From Polytrichum commune (Eukaryota; Streptophyta; Polytrichopsida; Polytrichales; Polytrichaceae): 64,000 nt of DNA. The translations under genes were made by a program, and so were the position numbers. Shown here one piece after another: positions 10,405 through 22,400 of the stretch (position 1 is the first letter of the stretch; each line of letters opens with the position of its first letter). A model generated the notes under the pieces. That model was not told where the DNA came from and made no database searches. It worked only from the letters and a program-made list of their open reading frames with translations. The stretch lies in the NCBI GenBank assembly GCA_950295325.1, contig OX485804.1, positions 2,172,001-2,236,000 of the forward strand. Direction: 5' to 3'.

Positions 10405-11220
10405 AATGCCATACATCTTGGTGAGGGCTAGACACCCACCTCTTTGAGCTAGGCCCCTCCCACGATTACTCAACATGAAAACAAATGAAATTCTATTATA
10501 GCAAATAGATTTTATTTTATTTTATTTGGGGGGCGGGGGGAGATTTGACACTGAAATAAGTATCTAAAACTTTGAAATAGTGTAGAGTTATGCATTTAAT
10601 ATGAATAAACCACAAACCTAAGGGGGTCGTGTTTTACTTGGACCCCCTTACCCAAGAGGGAATTATTGCATACAAGCTTACCTCTCATTCATCCAACATA
10701 AAAGCCATGAAACTAATATGAATCTTGGAAGTTACTTCTTTAAATTGATTTGACAACGAAATAAGTTTTTAAGACTCCAAATTAGTCTATTTGAGGTAAA
10801 TTGAGACGTGTTGGCAACAAACCTTTAGGGGGTCATATCTATATGTTGGATGGATGAGAGATACACTTGTATACGATAAGTCCATTGGCCTCGGTAATAG
10901 TGATAGGCATCCAACTCAAAGAGGTGGGAGAGAGGGAATTGTCACATACAAGCATACCTCTCATCCATAAAACATAAAAACTTGACCCCCTAAAGGAGTG
11001 TTGCCGATTCGTCCCAAATGATTTGGACTAGAATGACTCATTATTCTTAAAGCTAATTCGGTGTTAAATTGACTAGAATGAATAGATTCCAAGTTGCATC
11101 CTATTTAAGGGCTTTTATGTTGGATGAATGAGAGACACGCTTGTATGCAATAATTCCCTCTCTCCAAAGAGGTGGATGTATAACCCTAGCCACCCATCCA
11201 TGGGTCGAGCTAATTTGTGG
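10405..11220. repeat. Clustered foldback repeats
   Basis: A block of the type 'gggaattattgcatacaagc...tacctctcat..atccaacataaaa' occurs four times in alternating orientation (about 10655, 10840, 10930 and 11110). An outer pair lies at 10410-10460 and 11165-11215 ('cacccacctcttt' against 'aaagaggtggatg'). The layout is that of nested or duplicated foldback transposons. It has no coding potential. Confidence 0.55.
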
Positions 11221-11399
11221 TTGCTAGAAAGCCTTGGCTTCCATTGGTCATGTCACATGTGACCTTTTTTCTCAATAGAATGCTAAAGCATCCCCATCAA
11301 GCTTTTGGGGAAGGGATCTACTCATAGGATAAGGGCCAAGCCGACGACCCACAACCCTCTAGCAACCTGAGAAAATCTATTATAAACTTGATTGAAAAA

Positions 11400-11517
11400 T
11401 GATGCCTACCCCCATCTAACTTCAAAAAACAAGTTCCTCTTGCATTCATAAAAGCCAAGGGTCCACAAAACTCATATTGATTGCACCTCAACTTCAAAGG
11501 CCAAAATCATGTATATG

Positions 11518-11555
<38 letters not shown>

Positions 11556-11760
11556 CACTTACACTTAATAAATGAGCAATTGATCGGGATTTCTTTCCTC
11601 AAAGTGAAACTGTCAATAAATTTTGTAAATTAGTTGGAAATTGGAGATATGAAAATTCATCATTGGCAATGACGTGAAAATTGTTTGCGTTACAAATTGA
11701 AATGGCCTTTGTCATTTTAAGAATGAATTAAAAATAATGTGCTTCTTTTAGCATATTCAT
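11400..11760 (+). repeat. Solo arm of the 43.5-44.7 kb foldback family
   Basis: It shares with 44.2-44.6 kb (reverse) and 51.48-51.85 kb (direct) the blocks 'cttgcattc.t.aa.gcc', 'catattga.tgca', 'aaaatc.a.tatatatgt', 'gagcaattgat.gggattt' and 'cctttgtcat'. An (AT)n tract of about 40 bases (11513-11552) lies at the position where the relatives have a short TATATAT. It is strongly diverged. Confidence 0.55.
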
Positions 11761-11814
11761 TCTTTACAAAAACAAATTTATGCCTTCTCCCTTCACATTA
11801 TTCGAACACATTAT

Positions 11815-11999
11815 CTTGATTGCAAATGTAGGCAGAACTGTGGACCATATGCCATTCTGAAATACACTCCGAGACCAAGAGAGCCATTCCAAGGTGGAGA
11901 TCAGTCCCATAAGAGTTAAATTATATGCACAGGTATGTATTAAAAGGGAAGTAAACCTAAAATAGACACAAACTATCATAATTTCCTATAATATAGCAT
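11815..11999 (-). repeat. Inverted copy of P450-downstream flank (pre-insertion site of the 51.2-kb MULE)
   Basis: The reverse complement matches 51070-51166 continued directly by 52629-52690. That is, it reads through the place where the 51167-52628 element sits. Shared blocks include 'gatagtttgtgtctatttta', 'atacatacctgt', 'gggactgatctcc', 'accttggaatgg' and 'tcggagtgtatttcagaat'. It joins the P450 exon fragment at 12001. Confidence 0.65.
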
Positions 12000-12000
12000 G

Positions 12001-12580
12001 TCTCTCTGTGAGCGCTTGATTGAGATGATTCTGTTTTCATGCAATCTTGAGGGCCATTTCACACATGAGACTGAGGGCCCATGACCATTACACTTCAAGC
12101 ACTCTCATTGGTGGAAAAGGCAAATCCGGTCCAAGTTTGCTTCACACTACGCTCAAGGGACCGATGGAGTATGTGAATGCAAGATGGATGTAAAGTGTAT
12201 ACGGATTCTTACATGGCATCGAATGCATCAAGTTTCATTGTCACTTGGACTATTCACAAAACCGCCTTTTTTTTGTAGGCCTAACATAAAACCGGGAGAC
12301 CAAGGCACTTAGAATGTTCACAACCGTTGATTTATTCTATTTTGTCATGTGTGAGCATCTGCATAAATAGAAGTTCATTGAAATAGCATTTGATTGAGGG
12401 CCCGGTCACATATAACTACACACTACACTTGAGGATCTGTGACCGCACTAGATGATTCTGGAGGTGTGTTGGGATAGCCTTTGAACACTTTCTTTTGGGC
12501 TCTCACAATTTCATGGTCACGGCTCTTGGCTCATGTGTGAAGTGGCCCTGAGATTAGCTGGTGTTGGAAGACCCCTGCAT
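12001..12580 (-). pseudogene. Fragment of CYP72-clan P450 exon 4, split by a MITE
   Basis: On the minus strand, 12580-12549 followed by 12050-12001 matches the beginning of P450 exon 4 (48605-48690), including 'gtcttccaacaccagctaat' and 'caagattgca'. The two pieces are separated by the 498-bp element at 12051-12548. About 80 bases of exon are kept with substitutions. No heme-binding or I-helix region follows, so it cannot encode a P450. It is part of a larger inverted duplication of the P450 locus. Confidence 0.75.
12051..12548. mobile_element. 498-bp Harbinger/Tourist-like MITE
   Basis: Terminal inverted repeats begin GGGCCATTTCACACATGAG and end with the complement CTCATGTGTGAAGTGGCCC (one mismatch over 19). 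The element is flanked by TGA at 12048-12050 and 12549-12551. Comparison with intact P450 exon 4 shows one TGA at this site, so the TGA is a 3-bp target duplication of the TNA kind. A GGG-type TIR with a 3-bp TNA duplication is typical of PIF/Harbinger-derived MITEs. It contains no transposase frame. Confidence 0.78.
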
Positions 12581-13165
12581 TGAATCATGGGCAACAAAAT
12601 GGGGGTCAGACTGAAAATTCCGCTACGTAAAATGATTCACCAATGGCTAGAAACCACTCCTAAACTTAAGAAAAATCAATTGTGTTGTTTCTTCCTGTGT
12701 TGCTTTGAATGAATAGAACCTCAATTCCTTGTTATCCAAGAATCAACAGATTCTTAGAACCAAAGAACCAAGGCTTAGCATTTGTTATTTAAATGATATT
12801 TGGAATTTTTAAAGAACTACAGTTATGAATCAAATCATAAATTTTACATTAAAACAATCAGCAAGGACTTGATGTCATCACCTTGGTTGTGAGTAAGTTA
12901 TTTGTTCTATGAATGACAATCATTTACTAATCATCTTGTCATTTAACCACATGTCTCACGGACCTTCCACATGCGTGATTAGTGGAAGAAAATTCAAAGC
13001 AATCACTTCTTTGAGAATCCAAGAATGGTCTTGTCAACTACCCTTCTCTGCCATAAATACCTCACTTATGTATATGTTGTAAATAATGCACCTAATTTTA
13101 GTTGAAAGACCATGCACAAGATCAAAATGTACATTCCATATATCACCCAGGCAATAGTCTGACTG
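12581..13165 (-). repeat. Inverted copy of P450 intron 3
   Basis: The reverse complement matches 48020-48610 over most of its length. Shared features include 'aatgtacattttgatctt', 'aagtgaggtatgtat', 'acacatg.ggaaggt', 'gatgacatcaagtcc' and 'aaatttatgatttgattcat'. The copy is decayed by small indels and is continuous with the exon fragment at 12001-12580. It shows that a genomic, unspliced piece of the P450 gene was duplicated. Confidence 0.75.
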
Positions 13166-14540
13166 TGAATTCTTTTTTAATTGGACTAAGTGTGGTGTAC
13201 AAACATAGGCACAACCGTTGGCAATAGTCTTTCATCAGTAGCTCATTGAAGTCTTGTGGTACCAAAGCCAAGGGTGCTTTGGCATAGGCCATAGGCTTTC
13301 ATTAATTAAAATTTCTTAATATACTGTAACTAAGAAAACCTATACAGTAATCCTTACATCTCACGGCCCCTTAATAAATACTAATGGAACAATACAAATA
13401 GGCCATAGTCTTTGATAATCCTTTGCGACTATATCCAGTAAGAACATTCCAGGTTATGTGCTTAATCCCTCCTATTAATTTGTCATCAAGTTATTACACC
13501 ACATAACTCATTTGATAATCTCAATTATTGACCTAGTCTTGCATCTTATTTTCTCATGTGTATGCTCTACTCCCCTTAATAGCCAACAATTTTTGAGGAA
13601 TGACCTTTCATCTTACCAAGGCCATTGTCTTTTCAAGTTCCACTCACCTGAAGGCAGTGGCCTTTTATAAAAGCCCACACCCAAGCAACTTCTAACTACA
13701 ATGACATCTCTGACAACTCACTGATTCTCCGATTTTCCAAGGCTATGGTCTTTTCATAACTCAACAATTCAATCATCTCTCTTTTCAATGGACTAGCAAA
13801 CTCAATGATGGCAAACTCAATTTACTTATTTCTAATGATGGCCATAGCCTCCTAATACTTCAAGGTAAGTGATCATCTCTCAACCCCTCGTGGACATAAA
13901 TGATATTATGCACATACTATAGCCATTTCCTTATTACTCAAGATCAATCCATTCAAGACAATTCTTGACAATCATATGATTGGTTATAATTAGACCATAT
14001 TCATCCTTATTAGCACTTGTCAAATCAATTCTATCGGTTTAAGGTAATGAATTTGTCTTGCAAGTTCTCGGTTCACTCCCTCATTATGGCATGGATTAAA
14101 TCAAACCCAATCACTTCATCATAATATATTCACTCACTCATGGTCATTCTCTCCAATTTCTATGAAGTCATCGTCTATATCAGTATCATAACACTAAATC
14201 TCAACATACGGCAAGACTATAGCCATAAGGGAAAATGACTTGTAAAAAACACCACAAATAATGGTAAAATCATAGTAAAGCACTCGCACTCCAATACAAA
14301 CCCCATAGAGGCTTCTTCTTTAATTATCACCAACCAATAGCCTTAAGTTGTAAATCACTCATAACTCAATCCAAATTTCCAAACAGTAGTCTTCATACTT
14401 CTCTCTCTCTTCCTCTCAAGACTAAAAAAAGAAATTTTCCTCTTCAACACCCGGGGTAACTTCCCACACCTACTTATGCTTTTTATGAAAAATACGTTCT
14501 CCTCTGTTGGTGCATTTTACAATCAGGCTATAGTCTCTCA
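13166..14540. repeat. Low-complexity region with a recurring GGC(T/C)ATAGTCTTT-like motif
   Basis: Variants of the motif occur at about 13153, 13221, 13290, 13401, 13621, 13741, 13840, 14218, 14336, 14388 and 14526, in both orientations, within AT-rich sequence of similar flavour. Spacing is irregular (about 70-300 bases). It may be an old satellite or a transposon with internal repeats. No gene is visible. Confidence 0.35.
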
Positions 14541-15063
14541 AATTTTGGTTTTTGATATCTCAAGTTCATTGTATGTTCATACCTACAATTTTGAAGTGCT
14601 CGTGTTCACAATAAGTCATTTTTCACACTTAAATCCTATTTAGATAAAAAAAACTTAAACCAACTAATTTTTTTACAATACACAAGTCTCATGTAGATAC
14701 CAAGCATATTTCGTTATTGTGTTTTATTAGTATATTAAAATTTGAGTCATTGGGTAAAAAATTCATCCTACATTAATATTTGTTAATAATATAAGTAATA
14801 ATATCACACTAAACATTACTTTAACCTTCATTAATGACATGTAGTTCTTCATGATTATTTTTATTTTAATCTATAAAAACATTCAATGAAAAAAAAATTG
14901 TACTAGTTACTAGTAATGATCAACATTAATAAGCTATTCTAGATCCTTGGATGCCCACAAGCCATATTTAGGTTTAAATTAGGCATATATAGCCAACCAA
15001 TATTAGTACCTTCCCACTATGAAGTAGACTCATGAGAAATGATATTGTGTGTTTAGTAGTTCC

Positions 15064-15209
15064 TATAGAGGGCTCCTTATTTCATCTTCATATGTGCCGG
15101 AATGTAGTTTCCACGTGAGATTCAAGCGGTCGTGGCAAATGTGAGCATTACACGTGGCAAATTTGGAGGTGAAAATAATTATTTAGTATCAAAATAGGGA
15201 GCCCTCTAT
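15064..15209. mobile_element. Small TIR element (about 146 bp)
   Basis: The left end 'atagagggctcc.tattt' is mirrored at the right end by 'aaaata.ggagccctctat'. The interior has no coding potential and contains two ACGTG(G) boxes. No certain target duplication was found. Confidence 0.5.
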
Positions 15210-16089
15210 GGTATCCCAAACAATCTTACTTATCTAAAATGAAAGAGAAATTCTCAAAGGAAAAAAAAGACAACAACAAAAACATCTATTTGTACAAGCT
15301 CGCAAGGGTGAATATAGATGAAGACACGATATTGTAAGGAAATAACATCCCAATTACCCAATTATTAGTACATCTCAAAGACGGCAAATGCTTGTTTCAT
15401 TGAGATTTTTTTGTCAAAACAATATTGTTCCATTTATTTCGGGGAACAATATAATAACATCAAGTCAACAATATGGAGACAATAGAAAATGTACCAATGT
15501 AGAAACAATGGAGAAACAAAGCTTTGTGAAACAATGCATTCACAATGCCTAAACAACCTTCATTGTCACAAAGTAAACACAATATTGTAAGCATGATGAT
15601 TTTTTATGTCAATTGCTTATTGAAACATCACTGTTACATTTTACATTGCAATAATATAAAAACAACTTTGCATTTTTGAATCACGGTTTCTATGTTGATA
15701 TTAAATTGAAGTGATGTTGATTACATTATCAAATGCAGGATTGTCATCTTACAAATGGCACGTCCCTTGACCTTCCAGGTAGTTATTTTGAAGTAGTTCA
15801 TGGAGTAAATAGGAGTAACAAATTATAAATTGAAACAATGACCTACAAACTAAGAGCTTCAGCCAAATGAAGATGCAAACCGTAATGTAACTCTTCATAC
15901 AAACACAAAGTATTTTCTGCAATTTGCAATTTCAACAAAACACAACAAATGTTTGATTAAAGGTTGTGTTCAATCATCTGCATTGTACACTACATACAAA
16001 ATTTCAAACTGTACACACTAAGTAAGTTTATCAAATCAATGGCACAAACACTTGAATTTCTATTACAATCTTTTGCAGATAGCCTATTT
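15210..16089. other. AT-rich sequence with many ACATTGT/ACAATGT words
   Basis: From 15400 to 15680 the words CATTGT, ACAATG and ACAATATTGT recur every 15-30 bases in both orientations. A similar block lies at 20780-21090. Probably remnants of one repeat family. No gene is visible. Confidence 0.35.
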
Positions 16090-16785
16090 TCACCGATCAG
16101 CGTTAGCTTCAACTATGATAACCCGCGACATCCGCCAGAGATTTTTCTTGATTTCATCTTCAGCACACTTCATAGCACAGATGTGCATGGATGCATGGCC
16201 TTCTGTCAAATTTTTTCCATGCATGGCCAAATTCATCTGCAATAAGAATTATAGACAATTTATATTAATTGGAGGTAATTACATCATTTAATATTAAAAA
16301 AATAGAGGATGCCATGTTAAGAATAATTTGACTCACCACGTGGTAAAAGAAACCACATTGCTCCAAAGTCACACAAACAGTGCCCTTTCGATCATACCTC
16401 CTACCCAGTACAACCTTAGCAATTGCACCATAAAAAGCCTGTGATCCATAAGGATCTGGCACTCCATTTGAGCCACTTCCAAACCTCCAACGATCTCCTA
16501 TACACACAATTCAGTACATGTCATAAGTGATTTAATAAAAGTTTTTTATCAATACTCATCTACATTTTAAGTATTTCAAAGTTATGCATGGAAATTCATA
16601 TGAACTAAATTAACAAATCCACATACCTTCACACAGTGTTCGTAATTGTGTTGCATATGTTTGCAAATCTTGAGGTGTAGCATCTACACTGTCAGCTCTT
16701 AAGATTGTCACGTGGTATCTTGGAGTAGTAAAGAGATTTGTTAGTAATGCTACAGTGTTTTGCTCTATCGTCGAATCACACAGGG
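16090..16785 (-). CDS. Uncharacterised multi-exon gene, 3' part (three exons)
   Basis: Three minus-strand blocks splice in frame: 16785-16627, 16497-16337 and 16236-16090. The junctions have GT donors (GTATGT and GTGAGT) and AG acceptors, and the phases agree (2 bases in, 1 out; 2 in, 0 out; 0 in, stop). The product contains 'FTTPRYHVTILRADS', 'DATPQDLQTYATQLRTLCEG', 'DRWRFGSGSNGVPDPYGS', 'RRYDRKGTVCVTLEQCG' and a C-terminal 'MSRVIIVEANADR'. I do not recognise the family. Further 5' exons must exist, but the sequence immediately upstream (16790-16930) shows coding-like text broken by stops, so the gene may be decaying. Three frame-keeping introns in a row make chance unlikely. Confidence 0.42.
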
Positions 16786-19446
16786 CTCATGATGCATATT
16801 ACCTGGAGCATGAGGCTCGGTGAGATTCATGACATGTAGCAATCACAAATCTGACCTGTCGATAGTTGTCTGCAAATGGGTAACGTTATGACCTTGCCTC
16901 TCCAAACCAACCTTCAACCTCCAATCCTAGTGCAAAAATCTCATTAAAGTGTAAGATACTCAAGAAGATCATGTGCAACTTGCGTCAATATAATTCCAGA
17001 AAAAGAGGTTCATCAACATGAACTAATTGTTCTCAGTAGTGTAGTCTGGGAGAAGAATTATCTCCGAGTCACTAATGATGATGTGATGAGTTTGCATATA
17101 TAACCCTTATACTGCTAATTCCATCAAACCTGGTCGCCACCTACACTCGTGAGGGGCTGTGCTTTTCCCAGGTCACAATTGCGCAACTTTGATGACTTGA
17201 ATGTCCGAGCTGCGCCTGGCTCCTCTTGATCTTGCAGGTGGGGTTCATTACAAACTTTGAAGTACTTGATCGAAATAGAATGTGATCTTCTCCACACCTG
17301 AGGAAGTTGACCGGCCTGACTCAAACCGACAGGTACCTCATCATCTTTCTAAGTTAGTACAAGCTATTCCATGTAAGAATATGTTGAGAATTGTATAACC
17401 TGGAGATTTTGGCATCCAAACCACTTATAGATGACAGTGTTCCACTTTCAAGTTTACTAGCCCAAGGTTTATCGATGATGCAGATTGAATATAGCACATA
17501 GCAGCTTAAAGTTGTAACTGTCTGAGAGAAACACTGACTTGGTCGGCCGGGAAGTGGTTGACAATCTGAGAAATTGTGTTATATTATCCTCACTAAAAGC
17601 TCATCCAGATTCCAGCACGTAACCCGAAGACCTCTCATTAGAGGTTCCAATTCGTGAAGCACTAAGATAATGCGTGTCCTGTGATATAGTACACACAACC
17701 TTACTTTCAAAATCATCTCATCTTTAAAATATCCACTCATAATCTTACTACCTGGCTTTGATGCAAGTGCGATTGCATTATAGTTGATGACGTGGATCAT
17801 ACATATGTGGATCATACATATGTGTGATATCTAATCTTTTCCGTTATAAGGATTGTTGCAAAATTGATTAGAAATACGCGCAAGGATTGGGCTCTCATGA
17901 CTCTCATGATACAGTTTTCATTCAAAACGGTTATATGCAATCTATGAAACCTAGACACAAGCTACAGCGGACACCCGTGACCATAGATAGGGTTGCAGAA
18001 CTCTAAAGTATAAACGACAGAAGGTTTAAAACGACAGAAAGTTTAGGACGACAGACACCATAGCCGAAACCCTAAAGCCTTACCACAAATGTCAGAGCAG
18101 AACCTGCGCCGAGGGAATCTGTTCATGTAAGAATAGCAGCAGAATTTAGGAAATTCAAAACATTCGAGACTACGAAATCTTACCGCTTGAAGCGGGTAAG
18201 TAAGCAGCTGAGCTACAATCGTTTCTGCGATGGCTTCCAGTAATGATGTTGTCCTCAATTAAACGGAGAGAACTCGCTCCTCTCCACAAAATGTTCCTGA
18301 AACTCTTAAAGGAAGGAAAGGCACGTGAAAGAGGCTAATAAATCAGAGTTGACTTATTATCCAACCTCAACAACACACGCACACAGCGAAAATTCGAATT
18401 GAATTATCCCTTCCGACTTATGCTGCGACGTCTCCCAAATTTCACGAGAGAAAATCGGATTGTTCAGATTGTTCAGGATTGTGGAGAAAGAGGCATGTTC
18501 TGAAGGGAGACTCCGTAATTCATTTCGAAGTGCCTTTCTCACTTCATTAGCATGTCGAAGCCACAGAGATTAAACCACAATGTGTGACAAAAGATAGCTC
18601 ACCTTGAGCAAGAACAGACAACGAGTCTTCAAATTTTCACCGCGCCTTATGCAACGCACATTCGCTTTGCCTCCTACAAAAGCTTCTTGCAATCCTCCAA
18701 AGTGTCATTTCGTTTGCCTCCTCATTTCGTCATGTAAGACCAAACATAACGATTTCATTTCTCAAAGTACAGCGCCAATACTATGCAAATTCTCCAAACC
18801 AAATGAAACACACATGAAAGAAACTGGACGATGAGTTAACTGGGCGTCGGTGGTGAGGCACAGCAGGCGGGTGATGGACGGAGCTTCGTAGTGGCAGCTA
18901 TGGCGATTGCAATTTCTACAACAGCAACGCAAGCGAGACAGGGACTCCACAAGAGCAAAAATGGTTGAATCGTGATCGGGAGGTGGTGCCATGTGCCCTC
19001 CCGCAAAGAAAAAAAACTCGGGCAGGGCCATGGGATGGAAATTTACTCTGCCCGGAGAAAGTCGCAAGAGATAGGCCTGCCCATAGGGTGGCCATAAGGG
19101 GGAGGTGGAGGCGGGCAGGGGAGGGCTGGGGAATGAAAACATTACATTTTCTGCCCGTCCCCGTGCTTCTTGAGAGTCCCTGCGCGCGCTCTCTCCGGCT
19201 GAGCTAGCCTGGCGAGGCTTCTAGCATTGCATTCCTGCGCTGGCGATCGCCTTCCTTCTCTAATCCGGCGCCTCAATCTGCGCTTAACTTAGCTCAATCT
19301 CTGCGACCTCTTTGGTACCTCAATCGTCGCGTTGTTTGCATCTTCTCACGCACTCCTCGCAGGGAAGCAGACAGACAGACAGAAGAGGTGGTAGTAAAGA
19401 TCGATTGTAAAACGAGAGATAGAGAGAGAGACCGACCAGAGAATAG
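16786..19446. other. No clear gene; GC-richer promoter-like block at 18.9-19.4 kb
   Basis: Broken coding-like text on the minus strand lies near 16.8-16.9 kb, and a minus-strand exon-like block sits near 18.2 kb. From 18850 to 19350 the sequence becomes markedly GC- and CpG-richer, as at the other gene starts in this window. It could be a promoter shared by transcripts in both directions, but I cannot define either transcript. Confidence 0.35.
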
Positions 19447-19470
19447 GAAGAAGAAGAAGAAGAAGAAGAA
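19447..19470 (+). repeat. (GAA)n microsatellite
   Basis: Eight GAA units, in a purine-rich region next to the GC-rich block. It resembles a plant 5' leader tract. Confidence 0.85.
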
Positions 19471-22400
19471 ATGGTTAGGTCTTGGCAAGATCGGGAGTCT
19501 CGTGTCGTCGCTAGTACCAATCGAGAAGGAGGGAATGAGTAAAATGGTAAATTTTCTTATCTGTAGCTATTGTCTCCTTGTGACGGATTTATTTATTTTT
19601 GCGTCTTGGAGATGATTTTCTTTTGCATCATGATTGGAAGGTGGATTCTTCTTTCATCAAGAAGCTCGCAGCGGAGGTGTTTTCAGTTTTATGGATTTTG
19701 TGTGATAAGTTTTGGACATTGATTAGGTTTTTGTAGTGGTTTGCGTACGGAGCCAAGGATTTACATTTTTCGGAGGTTTTGATGTTTTCAGAGAGGTAGA
19801 ATTTCACTTGATGATATGAGCTTGTCATCACACTTCTGGCCTCCAGATCCGTATGAGCCGCATCCTCAATCAAGCAATAGGAATATTTTTCTTGCAAATT
19901 TCGGTCAAATCGCTGCAAGAGTCAAATTGCAATCTGATAAGATAATGCCTTGACCTGTTCCTTGTGGGAATTCGTTTTAGATTGACCCAAACATGTTGTG
20001 ATTAGCATTTTTGAGGAACTTACCCGATCTACTGAGGCCTTGGTTCTATACGAGTCCATTTTCATTTTGTTTCTGTTGGTTTCTAGCGCACCTTAATGGC
20101 CATTTTGATGGCCTCATCGGAAACCTAATTCAAAGGATTATGGCATAATATCTTCAGAATATTTGTCGGCTTTGTAAATCTTGAAGCAAGGGTTGCACAT
20201 CATCCAGATCTTTTTGTGAAAAGATTCTGAAGATTTTCGAGGGTAGAAGTTTTTCACAGTTTCCTAAATACTAATTGTTCAGAATCAACTGTAACGATTT
20301 TACACTTTCTATTAGAAATAAGGTGGACCGCCTTATTACATTGTGATCTTGATGCATTCTTAGATACATAGATGTGTGCAATAGAATATCCTGCAAATCA
20401 TGCGACTAGATTTGTTATGTTTGATCTGGATGCATGAGGTTTTCCCATATCCCATCCGACTTCAGGTAAATTTCTCTTTCCTGAGAAGCTGTCGAATGAG
20501 GTGAGTGCTCAACCTCGAGTGGAACTCAGGCGCCTGAAATTGTCTTCAGATTTCATGAATCGCTTATCTGAACTTAAGCCCTTTCTAGACTAGTTGGTTG
20601 TCCTGAGCTTGTGTGGCAATCTTTGCCTACAGCCTATGTTGTTTTTGAAGTTGCTAATGTATTACGTGCAATACATGTAGTACCCAACTTTTCTAAGGTA
20701 GGACATTTCTTTCTCAATAAATACAAATTTTGATACAAAATTCATACTTTTTGACTGAGTATTTGCTTTTGTATTCACACAATATTGTATCTATATTGAA
20801 TAACAGTAGAACTTTCCAACATTGAAACAATCGAGCATTGTAAAGGCAAAGAATCAACAACCACTGACAAACCATTGTCAAGACATTGTTTCAAGACCAA
20901 TTTCCAACCATAGTATTACAATCACGTACGAAATTCGCATTGAACATGTTCAATTTGGATCAACATTGTGACATACTTCAATTGCAACAACATTGAGATA
21001 TTCTCTATTGAAACATTACATATTTAGTCATTGTTTTTTTAAATTTACAATGCCTTTACAATGGCTGATTGTGAATAGATTGTCACAATACAACAACTCA
21101 TAGAAGGCAAATTTGAGATGTATGTGTCAATTGGTGTGCGTATAAATTCTTTGGTTGTGGAAAAAAATACCAAATCTTTAGTCATGGACAATACTTTTAG
21201 AGTTCCACCTTTGAAGAAATAACATGTGTTGTAACTTTATAACATCAAGGATAACAAGTGACATTATAGGATATATAAAGTACAGTTGAGGTGAAGCCTT
21301 ACAAGATGGGCATCCTATTTACCTAGTTGATGTGTATGTAGTGAGAACCATCTATGTACTACTAAGTACCCCAAATATTGAACGTAGTCATGGCTAGAGA
21401 ATACTCACATAACATGCGTTTGATTCCATATATTAGAGAGAGAAGGATGGAATGAGGATGGTGTACAAATAGTTGTCTTTCTATACTTTCTCTTACTTTT
21501 ACTCTATGTAGAATAGATACACACATGTATAATAATGACAGATAATATATTTAGATGAATAAAAGGTTTCAAAGCAATATGTGCTAAAATTCAAAGATTT
21601 AAGTTATGAAACATTGTTGAGTAATCTCTCTCTCTCTAGTGGTTTTCTAGTTACTTGTGAAAATGTTTGAAGCAAATTAAGAATGACTACATTGCAAGGA
21701 TGTATGTGGGAATGACCACTACTTATGGATTTCGAATGTTAGCATGGTGATGATGTCATTCAATGATGTCAATTTTTAAGAGTATGTTAAAACCTCTTTT
21801 GAAAACTAAGTGAGAAATGACCATTGGTGATTATTAATGTTGTTATTAATAGCTTCTTAGTTTTCATTTGGTCAAAACCTTTATCTAGCTTTTTGCTTAA
21901 GTCATTACTAATGTGTGGTTAGAATTATGCCTCTTTGCATCCTAGATGAAGACACCATAACCTCTATCCTTCCAACTAATGTTTTATGAGAAGTTATAAC
22001 ATGGTACAATTCAAAATAAATGCAAAATATGGGTGAATTAGGATCACCCCCACACCAAGTTTCAAGTAACTTTATGATAATAAGATGTTAAAAATGTACA
22101 AACATGAGTCCACACCCAATGATATAGTTAGCATCAAATCTTGTGCGGCTTATGAGGTGTCACTTGATATCAATATTGTAGTAGTAAGACTTCACTCAAT
22201 GGCAAGTTATCAATAGCATAATATAGTGAAATCTCAAGGTTTAGTTCAAAATGCAGTGAATTTTATGTATTGAAATACAATCAATTTAAGTCAAAGTTTA
22301 TTTTATCACCATGTGTGGACATATGAATGCTATGATAGTAATAATAACACATGTGTTAATGACGATAGCACTGATATGCCAAATTTGGTTGGTCTTAGGC

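Noticed and set aside
18043-18258. Minus frame resembling the first helix of a peroxisomal carrier ('AQLLTYPLQAV' before a GTAAG donor)
   Set aside because: Only about 25 residues, no ATG, and no following carrier exon found downstream; similarity too short to support a gene.
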